Assembly (NCBI GenBank): GCA_025531455.1
Contig: JAMYHL010000003.1
Location: 930,001 to 994,000 of the forward strand
Direction of reading: 5' to 3'
Source: Apiotrichum sp. Y4204
Lineage: Eukaryota; Basidiomycota; Tremellomycetes; Trichosporonales; Trichosporonaceae
Length of the DNA stretch: 64,000 nucleotides
Shown here: positions 45,811-57,277 of the stretch, piece after piece
Layout: every line of letters starts with the position of its first letter
Position numbering within the stretch: position 1 is the stretch's first letter
Made by a program: the position numbers and the translations under genes
The notes under the pieces: model-generated
Database searches by the model: none
Seen by the model: only the letters and a program-made list of their open reading frames with translations
What the model was told of the DNA's origin: nothing

Positions 45811-48237
45811 CAGACGATATAAAGTTAGATTGATGTATTGTTGTGCCACCATACTGCGCCTTCTGTCGTGCGATCGTGAACAGTGATCGTGATGGCTCCG
45901 AGCCGTCATTTGACGGCATGTCTCTACATGCACACATGTTTCTGGGCAATAAATCCATCATCCAGCACCGTCATACCTGGCAGTTCAACCAACGTCAACG
46001 ACTAAGGCACACGGCGTGCACGCGCTTCACCTTCGGAGACCCGAGACATGCAAGACATGGCGCGCGTCGCGTCCGGCCGAAGCCGCGCGCACGCTGACAA
46101 TCATTCTGATTTTGCATCGATAGTTTGGAATACTGTAGCTTGAAATAGCAGCTGTTGAGACAAACGGAGGCCTAGGGCAGTGAACACTAGCTCCTGGCGG
46201 AACGCGAGCTCGGGAGCCGTAGATTCTGCATGTTGATAATGTGGTCTATAGTGGACATGCGAGCATGCCTGGCGTACACACTGGCGTTAGGATCCGAGAA
46301 TGTAAAGTCGGGTCAATGGCCAATGGATCGGTCTGGCGACGTTTGATCAGCGATCAGCGCGCTAGCGCACTGACTTGGGGGATCAGAGGATCACAGGACC
46401 ACAGGATCGGTGACCCCTGCTACTGTACGTGTTGATCTGATCTGCTCTGCTCTGTCCGATCGCGCCCGAAACACGATCACCGCCGCATCGGCCTGGCGGA
46501 AGGTCCAGAAGTGCACTAGTGCTGCTTGTGCTTCTCGCCTAGCAAACTATCCTGCTCCAGGATCCGAAACCCCGAAAGAATTATACCACCTCTGGCGTGC
46601 TGCCCGGCGCGTCTGGCGGTGGTGTTCCGGATCCGCTACTGTTCCTGGAAAGCTGGAATCCAACAAGGCCGGCACGGCAATATGTCAGATATCAGGACCA
46701 TTCTTCTTTGTAGTCGGAATGGACAGGCTCCAGCAACGCTGAATTGCTGGAGCCAGCGGTCAGAGGACCCGGGACAAAGGATCAGAGGACAATGCGCGCC
46801 GGTTCGCACAGACTTCCGGAGCTGGGGCCGTTTGGCGTGTCTGGCAAGCTGGCAATTGGCAAGTCGATTCGAAACGTGTTCAGGAGCCCATTCCATGCAT
46901 TCCCGCAGGCCGGCCTGGTCGCCACCGAGCTAGTCCCATTCACACGCGACGAACAGCACGAAGGCACTGAATGCGGAATTGCATTACTGTATAGGAGCTG
47001 TACAGTACAGTACAATTCGTTTGTCACCGAGCTGCGGAGCTGCGATCGGAGTGGTCCCTCGCATGGCCTATGAGATCCCGAAAACACATGTCACCATGTC
47101 ACCGTTTCATGCTGTGCGATGCGCGCGTGGTGAGCGAGGGCGTCCAACCGTGCTGCGGACGTCCGGACCAAAGCTGCTGCACCAGTGGAGCACATTGTGC
47201 CTTCACTGCAAGCCATCGGGGGCTTCGAGACCAGCAAGACCAGCACCGCCCACATAATGCACATATACCTCCACTGCCGGTGATGGCGAGCGCGCTTCCA
47301 AGCGACACACGCGACGACCCGTTTTGGCCATTGGGCCACCACCCGTAGGAAACAGCACCCAGCACCAAGCACCAGGCGGGGCCTCTGGGTGCATGCCAGC
47401 CATGCCCAGCCACAGATTGCAGATATCGCAGATTGGCGCGCGGCTCGTAACGCTCCTCGCGCTCCTCCCTCCCTCTGCTAAGCTAAATATAAATCGTCGC
47501 CAAGCCCCTGAATGATTCCTGGGTGGAGTTCTTTTTATAGCACACACTTCGTCTGCCCTCTGGTCCTGTCCCACAGGCACCAGACACGCGCCGGACCGCG
47601 TCGAGCCCCTCTTTCGTAGTACAATTCCTGGATCGTTGATACCTCTTTTTTTTTTTTTTTTCTCTTGGGCAAAGCAGGCGTATCTGCACTGCCTTTACCC
47701 AGATGGGATCGATGGGACCCTCTCCCTTTCCAGGATGCTGGAGATGGTCGTAGGTCGCGCTGCTGCGGGATGCTGCGCGCGGAGCAGACGGGGGCTGATG
47801 GCAGATGAGCTAGGTGGCCAGGTGGTCTAGGTGGTCTAGACTGTTCAGGCAGCTGGCAGTAGTAGCCAGGCCCAGTGGCCCAGTGTCAGCCACAGACCAC
47901 ACATTCCAGTCGCTCCTCGTCCGTGTTGTCATTCCCCTCCGCCTCGTCCATCTCTCTCTCTGATCTCTTGATCTCTTGTCCTTCTTCTTCTCCTCACTTT
48001 TAACAACAAACAGTCGAGCAGACCTCTCCACTCTCCTTGCTACATATTTACTTTGTTTCGGGTCTCCTCTCTACGCTACCTCTTTAATCTCCTCCCTTCC
48101 GTCATCTGTGAGTCATCCCGGGCGATGTGTTGAGCGGTTGTGGGACTCTGGTGTTTGTCCCGTTAGTGGCCACCAGCGTGGCCTCTCGCGCCCTCAACAA
48201 CTCCTTCGTCCATCATTAAGCTGACTTCCCAGCTACA
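45811..48237. other. 2.4-kb spacer between MSH2 and the MP88-like gene
   Basis: It contains the MSH2 3' flank, with a perfect 7-bp hairpin GCCGTCA-TT-TGACGGC (45902-45917) and AATAAA at 45948-45953. It also holds patches rich in GATCA/GGATC/CAGGA words (46345-46410, 46750-46790) and a T16 run (47646-47661). The last 300 bp is pyrimidine-rich (47930-48000) with TACATATTTA at 48041-48050, a likely promoter and leader for the glycoprotein gene. No gene is supported. Confidence 0.55.
45902..45917. other. Perfect short hairpin downstream of MSH2
   Basis: GCCGTCA and TGACGGC form a 7-bp stem around two T, 92 bp after the MSH2 stop and 30 bp before an AATAAA. It may be a 3' UTR structure. Confidence 0.5.
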
Positions 48238-49668
48238 ATGCTCTCCCAGATTCTTCTCGGCGCCGCCGCCGCCGTCGGTGTTGTAAGTTATACCACTTCC
48301 GCACCAGCGCAGCACTCACACCTTAGGCCAACGCCCAGAGCCAGCAGATGCTCCCTGGTGTCATTGCCACCGGCACCATGGGCGAGACCAACCCGCCCGA
48401 GCCCACCCTCGGCACCGTCGTCAACCAGACCTCCATGGCCCGTCTCGTCTCCCTCAACGCCATTGACGACTTGTGAGTGCATTTGGGACAGTGGCTCCCG
48501 GCAGGAATCAGTTGGGGAAGATATCTCAGGGAAGGACGAAACCAGGCTGCCAGCTGGACCTCGGTGCTCGGCCCTCCCCATGTGTCACTGCTGCGTTCCG
48601 CACGTCCGCGCCCCTGTGGCGGCTCCCAATATAGCTCCCCCACCATAGCCACCATCAGTATCTAACATCCAGCTGCCTGTTCGGCCCCCCCGAGCCCAAC
48701 AGTGTTATCGGCGAGACCGAGGACCGCGAGGTGGCCTGGTGTGTTCAGCCCCGCAACAATGCCCGTGTCATCCCCGACGGCACCTTCCAGGGCGTCCACT
48801 TTGTCAAGACCCCCATGTACTGGCAGATACAGGGTTACGGTGACTTCACCAAGATGAACATCCAGGCGGGCGACATGGGCGGTGAGCTCGACCCGCACGG
48901 TGCCACTGGCAAGGGCAACCCCGTTGGCGGCAACGTAACCACCAACGCGACCGGCTCTGATGTTCACTACGAGGAGTGGATGAAGTGAGTGGCACTATGT
49001 CTTCTGCAGCTAACCCCATCAGCTACATTTCCTACCAGACCTTCTGTCTCCGTATCTGTATCAATGCCAACTCGACCTACTCGGCCGCCTCGATGTGCCA
49101 GCACCAGCTCGACGTCATGGGCTGCAACTGGGTCATGCCCGGTGACTACACCAACGGCACTTTCACCGAGTGCGAGGCCGAGGCCGCCTACCCCCCTGGT
49201 GTCTACCCCGAGAAGGGCGGTGGCTTCTCCACCTTTGCCCAGCGCTGGACCGGCACCGTCCCTAACGGCAAGGGCGCCTCGACTGTGATCACTATCGGCG
49301 ACACCGTCACCCCTACCCTTCCCGCCTTCACCCCCGCCTCGTCCAACTGCAAGACCTACTCCTCGATCGGTAACGGTATCCCTCCTGCCGCTCTCTCGTC
49401 CGACGCCATCTTCACCTACACCCCGGGCATGTCCTTCTCCAACCTCCCCAGCTCTGCCACCGCCGCTCCCACCACTCCCCAGGTGACCCAGATCACCACC
49501 ACCGACGCCCAGGGCTCCACCGTCGTCGTCTCGTCCACTGTTCCCCCGGAGGCCCAGCCGGCCAAGACTGGCGACAAGAAGAATGCCGCCGCTCCTGCCG
49601 CCCCCTTCTCCGGCCCCATGCTTGCGGGTGCCGTCTCCCTCCTTACCGTCTTCTCCGCGCTTTTCTAA
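48238..49668 (+). CDS. GPI-anchored MP88/macrophage-activating-type glycoprotein, 382 aa
   Basis: Exons 48238-48282, 48327-48472, 48673-48984, 49023-49668. A signal peptide (MLSQILLGAAAAVGVANAQ, cut near residue 19) is followed by a Cys-containing extracellular region (CLFGPPEPNSVIGETEDREV to residue ~260). It contains paired Cys motifs (FCLRICINANSTYSAASMCQ) and several N-glycosylation sequons (NQT, NVT, NAT, NST, NGT). A Ser/Thr/Pro-rich stalk (~290-355) leads to a C-terminal hydrophobic tail ending VSLLTVFSALF, typical of GPI attachment. The layout matches the basidiomycete family annotated as macrophage-activating glycoprotein (MP88 in Cryptococcus). It should sit at the cell wall or membrane; the biochemical role is unknown. 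Strong C-ending codon use suggests high expression. Confidence 0.85.
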
Positions 49669-50262
49669 GCTAGAGTTTAGTTTTGTCTTCGCGCAAGCGA
49701 TATCCTCCATTGCTCCTCCTACCTTCTCCACACTAGTAGCGTACACTATCATCTAGGACTTTGCACCCCTGTTGCATTATTTCTCAAGAGCTGCGATTGT
49801 GCTATGCCGAGAACGTCGCATCACTTAGCCACTGACGACGATGGCCGGAACTCCGTGATCGGAATGTGTGCAAATATAGCTTCCCCATGCTGTCGCTGGG
49901 CCAACACGCCATCTCCATTCCGATGCTCCTCTGACCATCTCGCCCCCTTTGTACTAACTGATGTCATGCGTGCATAGAGCTCAGCTCCGGTATACAATAC
50001 AACTGGGAGGGGTGACGTGTGTGGACCTAAAATGCCAGATGAGGGATGTGATGGAAACAGTGTCTGCCGGGAATGGGAGCGGAAAGTGAGAAAACGGAAT
50101 CGGATACGGAGACATAAGCGGATGGTATGGATGGGAAGGGATGGACAACGGGTACAGTGTGGAATACAACGCATCTGATGATGGGGATGGGGATGGGGGT
50201 GTCGAGTGTGTCGAGGGATAGAGATATCGTCCTGATCAACGGGACAAGACGCGAGACGCGGT
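49669..50262. other. Convergent 3' spacer
   Basis: 594 bp between the glycoprotein and kinase stop codons. GATGGGGATGGGGATG-type simple sequence occurs at 50175-50200. No gene is seen. Confidence 0.6.
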
Positions 50263-53200
50263 CTACTTCTTCTTACCCGCCTTGCGCCCAATAAGCGATC
50301 CAAGCTGGGCAGTGAAGCTCTCCCTCTCGCGAGCATTTGCGTGCCCGTCCCTGCTCTTTTCTTTCTTTGAAAACCACCCCGTCTTCTCGCGCTCGTGGCC
50401 CGTCGGCGTCGAGCCAAACGGCGTCGGCGCCTTGAAGCTGTTACTCCCGCTGTGCGTGCCGTTACTGCCGAGGCTCTGCCCGTGAGTATCGTGGCTGCGC
50501 GCCGTGCGCGTCGAGTCGCGGCTCATGTCCCACCCGCGCATCGTGGGCGCGAGCGAGATCGGCGTCGGGGTGGCAGCCGTCGATGCGCCGAGCACGGGCG
50601 TCGGGCCCGCGTGTCCTGTCGAAGTGTGCGAGTCGCGAGACGCGCCGCTCTTCGCCGTGTCGTCGCTCCCGACGCGCTTGTGCTTTGCCTTCAGGGGGAG
50701 ATGGAGTTCAAGCGGTGAGTCGGGGACTGGCGTGCGGGCCGAAGTGCAGCTCGAGGCTGAGCCTGAGCCGGAGCCCGAGTCGTCTTCGAGCAGTGAGTCA
50801 GAGTTCATTGTCGTGACTATGCGCAGCTGCGTGTCGGGGGAGGTGTTGCCAACCGAAAGGCGGCTGAACGACTTTCCAAGGTCGGCGGACCCGTTCGGCG
50901 TGCCAGTGATAATGTTCTGCTGTACGGTGTCGAGCCCGGTCGCATGGAACGAGGACGACTTGCCGCGCCGCAGCCGGCCGATCGGGACGACGGGGGACGT
51001 GCCGCTTGTGCTGCGCGTCGAGTTCATGCTCGAGCGCTTGCGCCCCCGGTCGCTCCCGCTGCGCCGCGGGCTGCCCCACGAGTTCTTGTATCCATGCGAC
51101 GCGAGCCCCGAACCAGAGGCAAAACCGGAACCCGAGGTGTTGCCCGCCATGAAGAGCATCGAGCCGTTCATCGAGTCGGTCGGCGTCGGCGGCTGCGAGT
51201 CGTACATTGTTGCTGTGCGCTCTGCCCAGCGGTGCAGGCTGATCCGCGGGGAGGATGAATAGATCTCCGGCCCCATGGACGACGAGCGGGACACGGGACG
51301 AGGCATGCTGTAGTCCTGCGGACTGAGCGCGAGGGAGGCTGCCGAGGGGGACGCAAATCGCGCAACGGGTGATCCGGGGACGGAACTGAAGTCCCATGCA
51401 GGGGCGCCTGACACGATCGACGATGTGGTTGGCACGCGCTTCAGTTCTTGCCTGCTACCCAGGGGTGGCACATCGGCGAGGAGAGACTCGGCGAGGAATG
51501 CGGGGCGCTTTGCGCCTTTGAGCCACGCGTGCTCGAGAAGGGTGGCGGCTGTGGGACTGAGAGTGTCAGCTGCGATGCCCCGGCGCCAGTCATCACACGT
51601 ACCGCTTCGAGGCGTCCTTTTGGAGGCACATCGAGACAAACTCGCGCATGTGCTTGTTAAATGACGAGGGGAGAGAGGGTGCAGGGGTCTTTGACGCTGT
51701 CGCCGTCAGGATCTCCGCCATCTTGCCCATGCTCGGCGGTGCACCAGTCGCGAGTTCGATGATGGTGATGCCCAGCGACCACACGTCGGCCTTGGTGTCG
51801 TATGGCTGGCCCATGATCACTTCGGGCGCCATCCACGAGGGCTTGCTCGTCAGCAAAGTGATCAATATGACCTACGGCGCCTCAGTGGCACCGTACGTTA
51901 CACCAGTATCTCGCTTCAACTCACCGTGCCGACAAAGGACGACCGCTTGCCGAGCTGCCGCGTGATCACCGGCGGCGCAGTATCTGCGGCACTGGGGAGA
52001 AACCTGCCCTGCGGTTTATCAAACCGGATGAACTCGATCGGCGTGCGCTCCTTTGCCGGTGTTGCAGGCACGTTGAGCTCGCCGCCGACGCCAAAGTCGG
52101 CGAGCAGCACCGTGCCGTCGGGCGCGACGAGGAGGTTGCCTGCTTTGAGGTCCCGCTGTGTGTGAGCGACTGCCAAGGAGGATAGGAGGGAGACGGGCGG
52201 CTGTGGACGAGCGGCTTCCGTAAATGGAAGGCATTGACACGCCATGAAGACGCTGAGGATCCAAGGGCCCGTTACGATCTCATATTCCCACCGCTCTCCA
52301 CAACCCGCCGCTCAAGACTCCGTCCGTTGTCATTGGCGCGCATCATATTGCCAAGACCGACTCACGTGCAGGAAGCCGTTTGCATGTAGATACACGAGGC
52401 CCTCGAGGACCTGGCGCACGACCGCCTTGGTCTCGTCCTCTGAGAGCGCGCCGTCTGGATGCCCGTGCCCGCGCCGGCCCTTTCTTGCTGGTGGGGAGGA
52501 CGCGCGCCACTCGAGAATACCTGCTAGCGACCCGCCCTCAATGAGCGGAGTCACGATAGCGACGCGGGAAAAGTCTGGCGGGAGGGTGAATGTTGAGAGG
52601 ACACTGAGAGTCAGCTATACCCATGCACGAGGGGCTCCGCTCCGAGGAGCGGCAACAAGGGGAGGCGGTAGCAGGTCCGTGTCAGACGGGTCTCCGTATC
52701 TCCGGGGATCTGGGAGCGCACCGAGTTCGCGACTAGGATGCGCACAGCAACGTGCGTGGTAGACGTGTCCGTGTACAGCCCGATCTCGTTCCTCAGCTAG
52801 CGGGCACTTACCGGAGAACATTGGGGTGTCTGCAGAGGCCGAGCATGTGTGCCTCTTTCACGAGCTGCGCGAGGTCGCTCCCGCCGCTCGACACCTTGAC
52901 GGCACACTCGCGCCACTCGCCGCTCGACGAGTTCGGGACGTTAAACGCCGCGGCGTACACTGTCGAGCTTGCGCCGAAGCCTGCGGTCAGCTCAGTGCTG
53001 GAGATGAGAATCAGGAAAGTTCATGTACGCCGCTGAGGCGCACGCGCACACGCGCACGCGCGCACGCACGCACGCAAGACGCGAGATGCGCGCAAGTGCT
53101 GTGTCTGCTGCCGCCGGCCTTCCAGGCATGTGCACAGTGCATGGTGCACAGCTCATCATTCCCGTCACTTGCACCGTATCAGTACGCACCGACCGCGCCG

Positions 53201-53289
53201 CCGAGCTCGTAATCTGCCGCGTCCGAAGTGAAGGGGCACCACCATGCGTCGTCGAGCATGGCGTGCATGTCGTGCTCGGCCGTCACCAT
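50263..53289 (-). CDS. STE20-group (FRAY/OSR1-like) Ser/Thr protein kinase, 756 aa
   Basis: Exons (minus) 53289-53190, 52980-52812, 52603-52366, 52155-51925, 51841-51603, 51556-50263. The first intron splits the glycine loop; splicing gives YELGGAVGFGASSTVYAAA (residues ~27-45). Catalytic Lys62 is in CAVKV, HRDLKAGN is at 169-176 (Asp171), DFG at 189-191 and APE at 251-253. GTPSWMAPEVI and DVWSLGITIIELATGAPP are typical of the OSR1/SPAK (FRAY) branch of STE20 kinases. The segment between DFG and APE is long (about 60 residues). The C-terminal ~430 residues are Ser/Thr/Pro-rich and end in a basic RKAGKKK, probably a regulatory tail. The start at 53289 is chosen for the ORF; ATGs at codons 8 and 11 are alternatives. 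Confidence 0.9.
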
Positions 53290-56156
53290 GCTGGCGTTGG
53301 CGTTGGCGGGCGGGGGATGCGGTGGGAGATTGAGAGGAATGCAGTGTGAATGCGAATGAATGCGAGTGCGTGTAATTGATTATCTATCGCTCGTTCATTG
53401 CGTTTGCTTGTGTTGTGGGTTGTGGGCACGTTTTTAGTGTGCGGTACGGCGGTGCTTTTGGAACACGTCCATCCAATCCATCACCAACTGCCGCTTGCTC
53501 AGTCCCCGATGGCCCGATATGGATTTGGCTTGGCTTGGCCCCCGCTCTGTAGTGCTGGGAAGCGTTCCCGGGCCGGAGGAATTCGAAAGATGCAGCAGTA
53601 GTCAAACTCTATGACGCACACTGTAGCACTGTGGCGGCAGTGGAGGGGGTAAGGTCCCATCTCCATCGCACATCTTCTCATCTTCGCATACACAAACAGT
53701 CGTGCATCCTAATCCTGTATCCTGGCAATCTGCTACAACGTCCTAACGCACGGGCCCATCGAATGTGTATGTACATGTATGTGCATGCAAACACGACGAC
53801 AGCTTCCGCTCGCCAGCCGCAACGCCCCGCGAGCACGTTCCTGCACGTACCTGCGACAACGTCCCGTCCGGCGTGCTGGTGCGGGAGGGGCGATGTTTGA
53901 TGTTGGTCATGTTACCTTTGTGTTGCGCGTATACAACCTGGCCTCCTGGCCTCCTGCCGCCTGTGCATGTTTGACTCGCATATTTCGTGCATCTTGTGAT
54001 TATTGGAGCCTGTGATTCTGGGTGATGCGCTAGTGCGGTCAGCTGGGCTCGCTTCCGTCCCTGTCTACCATCTCGCAACTATGCTACTAGCCGTGCAGCG
54101 ATCGAGTGAGACAGTTGCCGAGCTGTCGAGCACGCCAGTGTTGCGAGTAACGGGGTGCGCGGTGCACGTGCTGCGGGCTGCGGGCCGCAGGAGTGCAAGG
54201 GCCGCATGGTGGCGCGGGATGCACATACAGTGGAGCAGGCCATCCCATATGTTTTAGTGCTGCGTCATATGCACATCGGACATTCATCACCCGCCAGCGT
54301 CCGCCGTTGTCAGCCACCGTGTAACGGATCGCTGTCACTCCGTGTACTTGAAACTGTACCTCTCTCATGTCTGACAGACGGCCTATGTATACTGCAATAT
54401 TCAGCAGGCAGGGAATTGAGATTTTTGCAACTTGGGTTGCATGCGAGAGATACGAGGGAGCACACAGCTGTTTGTGTGTGGTGTAAACAGAAGTTAGAAC
54501 CTGGGGCGTTCATGCTTATTGACCTGGTGTTTTGCCTAGGAGCGTTTAGGCTTGACGTGAATTACCTGTTAATGAGCTAGTGTCGTTTAAGTCCGGCAGC
54601 TCCTCCATGGTTCGAATCTCCACAGCGTCCGTTTCGAAAAAACTGTAGCACGTGCAAACGACATGGTCAACACGATTCCAGCAAGATTAAACTTTGTGCT
54701 TGGGGTTCCTGTGCGCTCCACATTCCGAATATCCGGATGACGCATTGCCACGTGCTATTACGTCACGATCTCAAGTAGGATTCGCCATTCACTCTGGAAC
54801 ATCACCGAGACATACAGCAGGATCCATGGTGGCATCAGACGTTCTCTCGCAACTCGGCTCGCAGCACGAGATGCGATCGTGGCGCCACGACATGTCCTTT
54901 CACGGTCTTGCTATTCAAACCATGCGGAAGACTAATAATAGTACCAGTGCGTAGGTACCGCAAGTAAATGGTTTGTCACGTAAGCCACTGGCTCTCGTCA
55001 GCCCGTAAGCCACTTTAGTGGCGCCACTTTCAGTCGCCACCTCTGCTGCCACTTTTGTTGGCTTGTGGCGGCTCCTCCTCATTACTGCAAGGAACCCTCC
55101 AGCTGGCGGCTACTCGTTTCCATCCAACGGTGGAGGCGCCGGCGCAGTGGTGCAGTGGCGGCAGTCCACGGGCGACGGTAAGCATGCATCGTATCGAGCC
55201 TCCATTCCTGCCGACTTTCCGACATGGAATCGTCCGCTGTTGCTGCCAAACACGCACGTTCGAGCGTACGTATTCGGCGAGTATCGGTTTCTGGGGCCCG
55301 CGATTAGCCCGGCGACAAGAGTGCATGCTCCGTGGAATTGTGGAAGCCATAATGCCTTTGGTTGTGGATGAGGGGGGGTCAGAAAAAAAAAACAAGCTGG
55401 CAAAAAGGGTAGTGAACATGTGGTCAGATTAGCTGTCAACCCACTTTCCCACTTTCCGGCCAAGCTCAACATTAGCCTCGCAAGGTTCGCGAGCAAAGCT
55501 AATCGCGTAGTGCGCGTAGTGCGCGTAGTGCACGTAGTGGACCGGCCGCCTCGTGGCATACCACAGACTCCGTACTCCACGACCTGTCGGCGTATTGCTG
55601 TACCAGCAGCCCCCACGGTGGACCCCACCCTGTCAACCGATCGTCCGTGATACCAGGATACCGCGAATGCCGCGATCCAGGACCCGCGCAGCTTTTCGTT
55701 CTGCACTTTTTTCTATTGTCTATTGTGCGCCGGGGAATCGTAGCAATTACCCAGTGCCAGTGCCAGACGGGGTTAGTCCCGGTGACGTCGAAATGCATGC
55801 ACCCTTGCCGAATGACATGCTGGACATGTAGTTGGCTAGTTTGCTGATCGACGCTTGTGATCGGCGGCCATGACAGAGAGAGTTACGTGCGCGGCCCGGC
55901 ATGCCAGGCCAGGCGGCGCGGAACAATTTTTCCGAGCCAGGCCGAGAGATGGTGGACTGCGCAGGTCCCGCTAGGGCAGGTCTGTGTCGTTGCTCCGAAC
56001 ACCGAACATGCTTTGTACTAGCTTGGCACTGCGCAAGCGCCGGAAAGTGTGTTCTTCATTCCCCGGAGGACTCGAGATGGGGCGGACATAGGCCGGCTTC
56101 CTGCATGCATGCTGATCGACATGTGGGACTTAGGGCTATAGGGCAGGGGCCAAGGG

Positions 56157-56208
56157 ACAATTGATTGATTGATTGTTTTTTTTTTTTTTTTTCTGTTTTT
56201 TTTTTTTT
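56157..56208. repeat. TTGA microsatellite plus two long T runs
   Basis: A few TTGA units are followed by T17, a CTG break and T13. On the minus strand this reads as two A tracts followed by TCAA repeats, which resembles the tail of a retroposed sequence, although no body is recognisable. Confidence 0.7.
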
Positions 56209-57243
56209 ATGACCGAGACCGGCGATAAGACATGAGACTGTGTTCGGCGTATTCTCCAAGGCATGAGCCTCGGCGGGGCGCCGGCCCGTCGTTCCGAAGC
56301 ATGCCGTCGGCGTCGGGGGTATGCCGGGAACAGAGGAGCAGTCGCGGAATGTGTGTTTGAGAGTGACACTCGGCGATCTCCCGACTCTTGTTATTCCCGA
56401 TACCGAACTGACTGTTCAGTTTGTACCCGGACTGTTGCTCCACAAGACCAGCAGCTCACCACCTCCACCTCCTGCTGTTCATCTCACTCACGCCGCCAAG
56501 CCCGTCGGCGCCCGCGGATAGCCAGCACTGGGCTGCTTCGCACCAGACGGGTCCTGGCCGCACGCGTCCAGTGCAGGACGCGAGGTACACGCCATACGCG
56601 CGCGAGACGGGTGATGGCAGCAGAAAGCCTCTTTTTTGTGTCGATTTTTTTAGCCCTGGGGTTACGCAAGAGTGTCCGCACTAGCGGGGGGGCGGTGCCT
56701 GATCAACATGTGATTCTGCAGAGGTTACGGCAAGCAGTTCGGCCTGATGAGGCTGTAGACGGTTCCAGCTGCAGGCTGCAGCAACAGGGACCGGCTGGAA
56801 AAATGGAGGAATTGCATTTGTTCTCGCGCCATTCGGCGCGCACGGACCGAGGCACCGAGGCCCGGGCTATACTATACGCTTTTCGTGGTCCCGATACGAG
56901 GCGTGGGCCGTACCCGACGGGCGCGGCCTGTCGTGACTCGATCTCGGCCGTTCGCCAGGAAAACTCTCTACGCGGTCGGTAATAATAGCTGTCGTCAAAT
57001 CGGATCGTTGCTAGATACCAAGAGCAAAGAGCCAAGGCCCCAAGATACTTGCATACCGCGGCGACACACCGATTGGAAAAGTCGTTGTCCTTGTATTTCT
57101 CTAGATGACCGAGTCGGTCAATTGCAACCCCACTAGGCGGAGGCATGAGCAAACATGGAGACGATTTGATGCATGAACAGTCGTGGAAGTGCATACCGTG
57201 TCGCGAAAAGTAACGTAGCAACACACAGCAAGGAGGTGCAACG

Positions 57244-57277
57244 CGGGAGATCGGCCACCGTGATCGCCGATCTCCCG
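57244..57277. repeat. Perfect 12-bp inverted repeat with 10-bp loop
   Basis: CGGGAGATCGGC (57244-57255) and GCCGATCTCCCG (57266-57277) are exact reverse complements around a 10-base loop. It lies in non-coding DNA. Confidence 0.85.

Noticed and set aside
48967..49752. 261-codon minus-strand Gly-rich frame
   Set aside because: It is antisense to the last exon of the MP88-like gene. The Gly/Val/Asp repeats mirror its C-ending codons.
50504..51262. 252-codon plus-strand frame
   Set aside because: It is a shadow of the kinase C-terminal exon on the opposite strand.
54601..54650. TTCGAATC word suggesting a tRNA T-arm
   Set aside because: The flanking five-base arms do not pair and no D-arm or anticodon arm is present upstream.
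56263..56982. 239-codon plus-strand frame
   Set aside because: Arg/Ser/Thr-rich without periodicity or C/G-ending bias. Alternative frames in the same DNA look equally likely, so it was not called a gene.
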